9,134 nt of DNA, taken from assembly GCA_019232725.1 (NCBI GenBank), contig JAFANK010000245.1:1-9134 (forward strand). Direction: 5' to 3'. Within the stretch, counting starts at the first letter, position 1, and every line of letters begins with the position of its first letter. The position numbers and the translations under genes are program-made. Source of the DNA: Vulcanimicrobiota bacterium (GTDB lineage: Bacteria; Vulcanimicrobiota; Vulcanimicrobiia; Eremiobacterales; Eremiobacteraceae). Below the pieces are notes generated by a model, which had not been told where the DNA came from, did not search any database, and worked only from the letters and a program-made list of their open reading frames with translations. Of this stretch, positions 1-5,543 are shown piece after piece.

Positions 1-350
1 GTTCCGGCATAGATGATCAGCGGGTTTGACGGGGCAACTGCGAGGGCGCCAATACTGCCGCTTGCACTGGGCAGCGTGCCGTCGGAGATGTTCACCCAAG
101 TGACCCCGAAATTTGTGCTCCGCCAAATGCCACCGCCGACTGCCCCCATGTAAAAGGTGTTGCGGCCCGCGACGCCCGCGACCGCGACCACTCGACCACC
201 GATCCACGGGCCGACGTTTCGCCATTCCAGTTTCTGTAACAGCCGCGCCGTTTGCGGTTCCGTGCTCGCACTTGTGGGATGGATCCAAGCAAGCGCGATC
301 ATGACGCATGCACATGCAGCAAAGAGCGACCGGTAGACCGTTAGCTTCAT
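1..350 (-). CDS. Exported BNR/sortilin-type beta-propeller protein, 5' part only
   Basis: The gene runs off the left edge, so only the first 116 residues are visible. Residues 1-29 form a signal peptide: a basic start (MKLTVYR), a hydrophobic core and a small-residue cleavage region (PTSAS). The mature part starts LEWRNVGP, GGRVVAVAGV, YMGAVGGGIWRSTNFGVTW, then SIGALAVAPSNPLIIYAG. This is the opening blade pattern of the large VPS10/sortilin-like WD40/YVTN/BNR proteins often annotated as 'glycosyl hydrolase, BNR repeat'. Such proteins are usually close to 1000 residues, so most of this one lies outside the window. Family knowledge places it in the periplasm or outside the cell; the substrate is unknown and the glycosidase label is not proven for this subgroup. 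The start was chosen for the signal peptide and for the GAGGT ribosome binding site 6 bases upstream. It is divergent from the cytochrome c gene. The leader can fold over the ribosome binding site (see 350-389). Confidence 0.86.
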   Translation of the reverse strand, partial: MKLTVYRSLFAACACVMIALAWIHPTSASTEPQTARLLQKLEWRNVGPWIGGRVVAVAGVAGRNTFYMGAVGGGIWRSTNFGVTWVNISDGTLPSASGSIGALAVAPSNPLIIYAG

Positions 351-389
351 AGCAATACCTCGCGTGCTGGACGTTTGACGCGGTATTGC
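350..389 (-). promoter_or_regulatory. Leader hairpin covering the ribosome binding site of the beta-propeller gene
   Basis: Read on the minus strand, GCAATACC (389-382) pairs perfectly with GGTATTGC (359-352). Inside it GCGT (381-378) pairs with ACGC (365-362). The 12-nt loop is at 366-377, and a 2-nt bulge (GA, 361-360) lies on the start-codon side. The right arm contains the GAGGT ribosome binding site (361-357) and ends one base before the ATG (350-348). The fold would therefore compete with ribosome loading. The pairing is read directly from the sequence. That it acts in translation control is inference; the same symmetry could be a protein-binding site in the DNA of this divergent promoter region. 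Confidence 0.5.
357..361 (-). promoter_or_regulatory. Ribosome binding site of the beta-propeller gene
   Basis: GAGGT on the minus strand with a 6-base gap to the ATG at 350. It supports the start that gives a proper signal peptide. It lies inside the hairpin described at 350-389. Confidence 0.6.
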
Positions 390-417
390 GTGCGCCTCTC
401 ATCAACCTGTGCGGCGG

Positions 418-438
418 CTCCTGGGACAGTTCCAGGGG
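418..438. repeat. Inverted repeat in the divergent region upstream of the cytochrome c gene
   Basis: CCTGGGA (420-426) and TTCCAGG (430-436) flank a 3-base centre. Six of the seven pairs are perfect and the seventh is G-T. One further outer C-G pair is possible past a T-G. It lies about 33 bases before the cytochrome c start and about 30 bases outside the hairpin of the opposite gene. It could be an operator or a small leader hairpin; there is no direct evidence for either. No convincing -35/-10 pair was found around it. Confidence 0.35.
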
Positions 439-469
439 TCCGCGCTGAACATCGCAAAAAGCCGCATCG

Positions 470-1357
470 ATGAAGCTGCTTGTTCGCATCGTGATTGCGT
501 TCATTGCGCTCGTAATTGTCATCGGGGCTGTAGTCGCCGTGATGAGCAATCAACGGCTAAACCGAACGTACGACATTCCAACGTCGGTCCTGGCACTCAC
601 CAGCCCCATCCCCAGCAATGGCGCGACCATCGCGCGCGGACATCACTTGGCGGTCATCGCCGGGTGCACGGACTGCCACGCGAAGGACTTAGGAGGCAAG
701 GTCTTTTTAGACGTGCCGCCCTTTTTGCTCGTCGCTCCCAATCTCACGCGCGGCGCAGGCGGTGCAGGCGCAAGCTTCACCGACGCTGATTTCGTTCGCG
801 CGATCCGCCACGGCGTCGGACCGGACGGTCGCGCCTTTCTCATCATGCCCGCGAACGATTTCAACTATCTCAGCGACGCCGATCTGGCTGCGATCATCGC
901 CTACGTGAAGAGCGTGCCGCCAGTCGAGCGCCAGCTGCCGGCGAAATCTATCAGGCCGCTGGGTCGAGTGCTGCTCGTGCTGAACCAGCTGCCACCGCCG
1001 CCTGCAGCGGTTATCGACCATGCGGCCGCACATCAAGCAAACGCGCCGGTTGGCGCGACAGTGGAGTATGGACACTACCTCGCAAACTTCACCGGCTGCA
1101 CGGATTGCCACCGCGCGGATTTGACCGGTGGTCCCATTCCCGGACTTCCGCCGAGCGCGCCGCCGGCCCAGAACATAACTCCGGCCGGCATCGGTACGTG
1201 GACCGATGTGGATTTCTACCGAGCATTACGCGTCGGCAAACGGCCTGACGGAAGCACCATCAACACGCTTATGCCGTGGCCCGACTTCTCGCAGATGACA
1301 GATGCGGAGATCGGCGCGCTGCTGCGGTTTGTCCGTTCAGTGCCGCCAAAACGGTGA
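470..1357 (+). CDS. Membrane-anchored diheme cytochrome c
   Basis: The protein has 295 residues. Residues 4-25 form one hydrophobic segment that works as a signal anchor, so the rest should face the periplasm. Two class I cytochrome c domains follow. Domain 1 has the haem-binding motif CTDCH at 66-70 and a likely distal ligand M126 (LIMPANDF). Domain 2 has CTDCH at 210-214 and likely distal ligand M268 (NTLMPWPDF). Both domains end with the same helix pattern (SDADLAAIIAYVKSVPP and TDAEIGALLRFVRSVPP), which shows internal duplication. Known proteins of this layout pass electrons between a dehydrogenase or quinol oxidase and a terminal acceptor. No dehydrogenase or oxidase subunit lies beside it, so the partner is unknown. 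The ATG at 470 gives a full signal anchor, though no good Shine-Dalgarno sequence precedes it. The identification is secure; the pathway is not. Confidence 0.95.
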   Translation: MKLLVRIVIAFIALVIVIGAVVAVMSNQRLNRTYDIPTSVLALTSPIPSNGATIARGHHLAVIAGCTDCHAKDLGGKVFLDVPPFLLVAPNLTRGAGGAGASFTDADFVRAIRHGVGPDGRAFLIMPANDFNYLSDADLAAIIAYVKSVPPVERQLPAKSIRPLGRVLLVLNQLPPPPAAVIDHAAAHQANAPVGATVEYGHYLANFTGCTDCHRADLTGGPIPGLPPSAPPAQNITPAGIGTWTDVDFYRALRVGKRPDGSTINTLMPWPDFSQMTDAEIGALLRFVRSVPPKR

Positions 1358-1516
1358 CATTCAGATCACGACTTTGCTGAGATTTCCAGAATACGGATTA
1401 TCTGGCGCTTGAACTCATGGTAGGGAACTTCGTGACGTGGAATACGTTCACTAGACGTACACGATGCCGTACGATAATCATCGTATGGGTTCCAAAAGGC
1501 AAGGCGGCAGGCCCTC
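1358..1516. other. Intergenic region between the cytochrome c and LolA-like genes
   Basis: This is a 159-bp gap with no credible small gene and no hairpin followed by a T tract after the cytochrome c stop. It is more AT-rich than the flanking genes, as expected for a promoter region. The last 60 bases hold a candidate promoter and a cluster of ACGAT elements, listed separately. Confidence 0.5.
1447..1485 (+). promoter_or_regulatory. Candidate promoter with overlapping inverted repeat for the LolA-like gene
   Basis: TTCACT (1447-1452) and TACGAT (1470-1475) are separated by 17 bases and match the sigma-70 consensus at 4 of 6 positions each. The expected transcription start is near 1482, about 35 bases before the ATG at 1517. 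The -10 element is the left arm of the inverted repeat TACGAT-AATC-ATCGTA (1470-1485), which extends past a G-T to two more C-G pairs. ACGAT also occurs at 1461-1465, so three ACGAT/ATCGT units are spaced about one helical turn apart. Promoter rules in this phylum are poorly known, so the call is tentative. Confidence 0.33.
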
Positions 1517-2206
1517 ATGAGGATTAGGCGGCGTGTCGGTGTTGCTGTCGCAGGTGCAGTCATACTGTTGGCCGGTATGCACGGCTCCCGCGCTTTGGGT
1601 TCGGATGTCTCGCACGCGCCCGGCGCAAGCAGCCAATCGGTTGAGGCGATCGCGCGTTTTGCCAAAGCATGGGCTGACGTGCGATCCTATGAGTGCGTCG
1701 TCTCCATTCACGAAGTGGAGGGATCGCACGTCCAGGATCGCGTGATGCGCGTGACGTTTGAGAAGCCGTATAACACACGCGTCGATATCCTAGCAGGTGA
1801 GGGCCACGGTGGCGCGATCGTCTGGCGTGGCGGCGACAAAGTGCGCGGCCATGAAGGCGGTTTTTTATCGGCCATCAAGGTCGACGTCGATGTACATGAC
1901 CGCCGCGTCACCTCGCTGCGCGGTGCAACGGTGGCCGAGGCGAACTGGGGCGCGCTGTACGATCACCTCACCTCGTTGCGTCCCGATTCGGTCCAAGCCG
2001 TCGTGCTCGGGGATACGACGACGCTCACCTACGCCGTGCCCGATCCGCCTGGTGAGGGCAATGTGACCAAAGAAGTTCTGATGCTCGGCGGCAACTCACT
2101 GCCGATCGAGTACGATCAGTACATCGGCGACGAACTCGTGTCGCATGTCACGACGAGCGACGTCAAACTGAACATCAACCCTCCCGATTCTACCTGGTCC
2201 ATTTGA
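1517..2206 (+). CDS. Exported LolA-like / DUF1571-like protein
   Basis: The protein has 229 residues. The N-terminus is a signal peptide: MRIRRR, a hydrophobic stretch at about 7-20, and cleavage probably near residues 26-29. The mature part resembles the LolA/LolB-like half-barrel fold group in its DUF1571-type branch. It has a helix then YECVVSIHEVEG (59-69), a basic/aromatic strand RVMRVTFEKPYNTRVDIL (75-92), a glycine-rich GGAIVWRGGDKVRGHEGGF (98-116), and a closing pattern LPIEYDQYIGDELVSH followed by LNINPPDSTW. In this fold group the barrel binds lipid or lipoprotein acyl chains. For this branch the cargo is unknown, and it should not be called a true LolA. There is no lipobox cysteine after the signal peptide, so it is probably soluble in the periplasm. 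Only AGG at 1509-1511 serves as a weak ribosome binding site. The sensor gene starts 75 bp downstream and may be co-transcribed. Confidence 0.82.
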   Translation: MRIRRRVGVAVAGAVILLAGMHGSRALGSDVSHAPGASSQSVEAIARFAKAWADVRSYECVVSIHEVEGSHVQDRVMRVTFEKPYNTRVDILAGEGHGGAIVWRGGDKVRGHEGGFLSAIKVDVDVHDRRVTSLRGATVAEANWGALYDHLTSLRPDSVQAVVLGDTTTLTYAVPDPPGEGNVTKEVLMLGGNSLPIEYDQYIGDELVSHVTTSDVKLNINPPDSTWSI

Positions 2207-2281
2207 CCGCGCCATAGGGCGGCGACCGGGCAAGCCCGAAGTTTCAACGGCTAACGCGATCTTCGGACCGCGTGCGCATGC

Positions 2282-4234
2282 GTGGCTTCTGTGGATACAC
2301 GATCTGATGTTCCCGGTGCCGATTTCGAGGCATGGTGTCTTGCATCGGATGCATTGCCTGCCATGTTGTTCGCCGCGGCACGGGACGGATCGATCGAGTT
2401 CGTCAATCGCGCCTGGACTGCATTCACCGGCTACAGCCAGCACAGCTCGCTTGGCAACGCTTGGATCGCCATCGTCCATCCCGATGAGGTGGCGCACGTC
2501 CTAACCGAGTGGCGGCGGGCGGTCGCCGCCGGCGACAAGTTCACCGTCGAGACGCGTGCGAGAAAACGCGACGGCTCCTACGTCTGGCTAACGGTCATGG
2601 CCGCACCGTTACACGATGCTGCAGGCAGCCTCGTGCGCTGGTATGGGTCGGCAATCGACATCGACGCGCGCAAACGCGCGGAGGAAGCGCTCAAGCGTCA
2701 CGACGCTTTGCTCCGAGATTCGGAGCGGCGCTTTCGCGCGCTCGCCGAGGCCATTCCCGTCATCTGTTGGACCGCAGATCCCAGCGGGTGGATCGACTGG
2801 TATAACCATCGCTGGTATGAGTTCACGGGTCAACGCACTGATGAGGCCGCCGGGTGGGGCTGGCAGACGGCGCACCACCCAGACGATTTGCTCAAAGTGA
2901 TGGAAGCATGGCCGCGATCGATCGCTACCGGGGACCCGTTCGAGATGGAATTTCGCCTGCGGCGCCACGATGGCGTATTCCACTGGTTCTTAACGCGCGT
3001 TGAACCGCTGCGCGATGAGCACGGGACGGTCGTTCGCTGGTATGGCAGCGCGGCCGACATCAACGAGCAAAAGAAGGCGCTCGAACGCAGCAATGAGGTC
3101 GCCGAGACATTTCAACAGCTGTTTCTCCCGAGAACGTTACCACAACGCCCGCATCTGCAGATGGACGCCGTCTATCTGCCGGCAGAGGGCGATCGATTGG
3201 TCGGCGGTGATTGGTTCGACGCCTTTGAGCTTCCCGATGGACGCATCGGGCTTTCCATCGGCGACGTGGCAGGACACGGCTTGGATGCATCCTTGACTGG
3301 CGGCAAGCTTCGCCAAGCGATCGTCACGCTTGCGTTCCAGCAGAGCGATCCGGCAGCCATACTCGCGGAGCTTGACCGAATGCTCTCGTATCAACAATCC
3401 GGCAGCATTGTCACGGCGCTCGTCGCCTTCGTCGATCGCGATCTGACGACGCTCACCTATGCAAGCGCAGGGCATCCGCCACCGCTCGTCGCCCGCGCAC
3501 CGCACGCGCGGGCTGAGGAACTGCCCGCGCGCGGAGCTCCCATGGGAGCCCAGCTCGGCGTTTTGCCCATGAGGTATCAAACCGATATTCCCTCTGACGG
3601 TCTCATCGCATTGTACACCGATGGCCTCATCGAGTTCTCTCGAGATATCTTGCAAGCGCAAGCGCGCTTGCGTGACGCACTTGGCATGCTGGCGGCCGAC
3701 CCGGCCGTGAACCGGCCAGCCACTGCGATCAAAGATCTGGTATTCGCCGGCGCACGACCACGTGATGATGCAGCCCTGCTCGTGTTGCAGTTCGCCTCGC
3801 AGCAGGTCCCTGCAGCCCGACAATCCACTGGAAAGGTCGCTAAGCGCTGGCGTTTCCACTCGAGCGACGCGCATACCGCGTCCTCGGCGCGGCAGTCGAT
3901 CCGCGCGTTCCTCGCCGGTATGGCACTCGACCAAGCCGAGCTCTTCAGCGCGGAGCTGATCGTTGGAGAGATCATCGCAAACACCGTCGCGCATGCGCCT
4001 GGCCTTGTCGAAGTCGAAGTTGACTGGACTGATGAAAAACCCAGCGTGATCGTGCGAGACAGGGGCCCCGGCTTCCCCAGCGCACGTCAGGAATTGCCGG
4101 ATGCGTGGCGTGAGTGCGGTCGCGGGCTTTTCCTGATCCGCTCGCTGTCAGAAACGGTGTCCATCCGGCCGGCGCGTGACGCCGGCACGGAGATCTGCGC
4201 GACGTTGCCGATCCGGCGCAAAATCTCGCACTAG
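2282..4234 (+). CDS. PAS-PAS sensor with SpoIIE/RsbU-type phosphatase and RsbW-type kinase domains
   Basis: The protein has 650 residues and no membrane segment, so it is cytoplasmic. PAS 1 spans about 23-128 (ARDGSIEFVNRAW, then the PAC strand VRWYGSAIDID). PAS 2 spans about 147-262 (GWIDWYNHRWYEFTG, VRWYGSAADIN). A short helical linker leads to a PP2C-type SpoIIE phosphatase (276-505). Its metal-binding acids are all present: D310 and D313 in GGDWFD, D328 in GDVAGHG, D447 in YTDG, D495 and D496 in RPRDDAAL. The last domain (522-645) is a GHKL ATPase of the RsbW/SpoIIAB type. It has E563 and N567 in the N box, DRGPGF at 593-598 and GRGLFLI at 613-619. Known relatives add and remove phosphate on STAS-domain anti-anti-sigma factors in answer to a PAS signal. 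No STAS or sigma gene is in the window. The only good start is GTG at 2282 (another GTG at 2291); an in-frame TAA at 2252 limits extension. No clear Shine-Dalgarno sequence is visible. Confidence 0.95.
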   Translation: MASVDTRSDVPGADFEAWCLASDALPAMLFAAARDGSIEFVNRAWTAFTGYSQHSSLGNAWIAIVHPDEVAHVLTEWRRAVAAGDKFTVETRARKRDGSYVWLTVMAAPLHDAAGSLVRWYGSAIDIDARKRAEEALKRHDALLRDSERRFRALAEAIPVICWTADPSGWIDWYNHRWYEFTGQRTDEAAGWGWQTAHHPDDLLKVMEAWPRSIATGDPFEMEFRLRRHDGVFHWFLTRVEPLRDEHGTVVRWYGSAADINEQKKALERSNEVAETFQQLFLPRTLPQRPHLQMDAVYLPAEGDRLVGGDWFDAFELPDGRIGLSIGDVAGHGLDASLTGGKLRQAIVTLAFQQSDPAAILAELDRMLSYQQSGSIVTALVAFVDRDLTTLTYASAGHPPPLVARAPHARAEELPARGAPMGAQLGVLPMRYQTDIPSDGLIALYTDGLIEFSRDILQAQARLRDALGMLAADPAVNRPATAIKDLVFAGARPRDDAALLVLQFASQQVPAARQSTGKVAKRWRFHSSDAHTASSARQSIRAFLAGMALDQAELFSAELIVGEIIANTVAHAPGLVEVEVDWTDEKPSVIVRDRGPGFPSARQELPDAWRECGRGLFLIRSLSETVSIRPARDAGTEICATLPIRRKISH

Positions 4235-4253
4235 CATCGCGCGGTGCCGCCGC

Positions 4254-5432
4254 TTAAGGATCGACTTGATACAGCGCGCTCATGCCCGCGTGCATATGGT
4301 CGCTCACATGGCAGTGGTAAAGCCACGTGCCGGGATTGTCCGGCACCATGTCCACGGTCATCATTTGTGCAGGGGCTAAGTTGAGGACATCCGTGCGCTG
4401 GTTGGCGGCCAGCACCGTGTTGCCGTGCCAATGCGGCGTATGGAAGTTGAAGCCATTGCCGAAGGCGAGCACGTACCAGCGGACGCGATCGCCCTTCTTC
4501 ATCGTCATCAGGGGACCGTTGCCGTACAGATACCCGTTGATGGTGAACTTGAAGTTGGTGTCGACAAAGCCGCTTCCGTTCAGAGTAAACGCGCCTTGCT
4601 CGTCCAGCGGAATCGCCTCAGCTTTGATCGGACCCTTGACGAGCGGGGCATAGGTATCGATGTTGTGTTGGAGATACCAGCTCTGGTTTTCGTTGAAGAT
4701 GTCGAACAACGTCACAAATTCACGATCGACATCCTTCGGCGTGCCATCCGGCCTCGCCATGCCGCGTGCGGTGACGACGATCGCGCCGATAAGGCCTGAC
4801 TCCGTATCTTTTTGATCGTCGACGTGTGAGTGGTAGAACCAGACCACCGAACTTGGGTCGTTCGGACCCGGCCCGGCGCGTTCTGGCACTTCCCATGTAT
4901 ACGTGTACGTCGCACCTGGAGGAACCGCACCACCCATGCGCTCGGCGCTCGTGCTGCCACGATACGCGACGCCTTCTGAGTCTTTCTTATAGAGCACGCC
5001 ATGCGGGTGCATGCTATACGGGCGCGTCGCGTTGTTCTTGAAGACGACTTTGATCGTGTCGCCGACCTCGGCGTGGATGATCGGCCCGAGGATTCCTAAG
5101 TAGCGATCGTTCGCAGCGCGAGGCTTGATCGTCCGAAACGAGCTGTCGGTGTACTCGCGATAGATCGCCTTACGGTAAAGGCGACCGATGCGATGTGGCG
5201 CACGCACGACGTACGGTGTCTCCATCATACCGAACGGCAGGCCTGTGATCTGATCGATACCGCTTGGCGCATAGTCCCACGTGACTTCATCCGCTGCGAC
5301 GTAGTATGTCCGCACTGTCGGTTGCGAGCTTGCCTGGTCGCTCGGCGCAGACGTATTCAATCCGCAGGCCGCGACAAGTGTTGCGAGGGACACGGCCGCC
5401 GGCAGCCACCATCGATAGAGAATACTGATCAT
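4254..5432 (-). CDS. Two-domain, ceruloplasmin-like multicopper oxidase lipoprotein
   Basis: The protein has 392 residues. A type II signal peptide ends at the lipobox LVAAC, so C23 is the likely lipidated residue and the enzyme is anchored in the cell envelope. Two cupredoxin domains follow. Ligands in order (numbered from this start): HPHG H142/H144, HSH H201/H203, HTPHWHG H331/H334/H336, and HCHVSDHMHAGM H373/C374/H375/H379/M384. That is a complete type 1 site in domain 2 plus a complete trinuclear site. By analogy with two-domain laccases the active enzyme is probably a homotrimer. It should oxidise a substrate (phenols, Cu(I), Fe(II) or similar) and reduce oxygen to water. The early motifs YYVAADEVTWDYAP and LGPIIHAEVGDTIKVVFKN resemble ceruloplasmin repeats. 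The ATG at 5432 was preferred over upstream ATGs (5453, 5471) because GGAGG lies 9 bases before it. The type 1 site in domain 2 argues against a NirK nitrite reductase. Confidence 0.93.
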   Translation of the reverse strand: MISILYRWWLPAAVSLATLVAACGLNTSAPSDQASSQPTVRTYYVAADEVTWDYAPSGIDQITGLPFGMMETPYVVRAPHRIGRLYRKAIYREYTDSSFRTIKPRAANDRYLGILGPIIHAEVGDTIKVVFKNNATRPYSMHPHGVLYKKDSEGVAYRGSTSAERMGGAVPPGATYTYTWEVPERAGPGPNDPSSVVWFYHSHVDDQKDTESGLIGAIVVTARGMARPDGTPKDVDREFVTLFDIFNENQSWYLQHNIDTYAPLVKGPIKAEAIPLDEQGAFTLNGSGFVDTNFKFTINGYLYGNGPLMTMKKGDRVRWYVLAFGNGFNFHTPHWHGNTVLAANQRTDVLNLAPAQMMTVDMVPDNPGTWLYHCHVSDHMHAGMSALYQVDP

Positions 5433-5441
5433 CGCCAACGT

Positions 5442-5446
5442 CCTCC
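5442..5446 (-). promoter_or_regulatory. Ribosome binding site of the multicopper oxidase gene
   Basis: GGAGG on the minus strand with 9 bases to the ATG at 5432. It decides between three in-frame ATGs: the two upstream ones (5453, 5471) lack such a site and would lengthen the signal peptide with a basic stretch. Confidence 0.7.
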
Positions 5447-5468
5447 AAAACATAGCACGCACCGAGCA

Positions 5469-5515
5469 CAACAGGGGCCGGCGGTGGCGCTTGCATTTGA
5501 CGCCCGGCGCTGTTG
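5469..5515 (-). repeat. Imperfect stem-loop between the DUF2079 and multicopper oxidase genes
   Basis: CAACAG (5469-5474) pairs with CTGTTG (5510-5515), GCCGG (5477-5481) with CCGGC (5504-5508), and GGCG (5486-5489) can partly pair with CGCC (5501-5504). Small bulges of one or two bases separate the blocks. It lies in the 111-bp gap after the DUF2079 stop and about 37 bases before the oxidase start. No T tract follows on the minus strand, so it is not a classical terminator. It could be a processing or attenuation element, or an operator; the pairing alone does not say which. Confidence 0.38.
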
Positions 5516-5543
5516 CCCTACGCGGATGAGCAGCAGCAATGCG

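Noticed and set aside
2227..2238. CGGG-CAAG-CCCG hairpin after the LolA-like gene as a terminator
   Set aside because: The stem is only four or five pairs and is followed by AAGTTTC rather than a T run, so termination is not supported.
3137..3994. A 285-codon open frame on the minus strand opposite the sensor gene
   Set aside because: It is the complement of a well-supported PP2C/HATPase coding region, is cysteine- and arginine-rich, and shows no domain pattern.
4241..4250. GCGG-TG-CCGC symmetry between converging genes as a terminator
   Set aside because: Four pairs around a two-base centre cannot form a stable hairpin, and no T tract follows on either strand.
5446..5458. Extended -10 (TGCTATGTT on the minus strand) as the oxidase promoter
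   Set aside because: Transcription would begin inside the ribosome binding site, leaving no room for a normal leader, and there is no -35 at proper distance.
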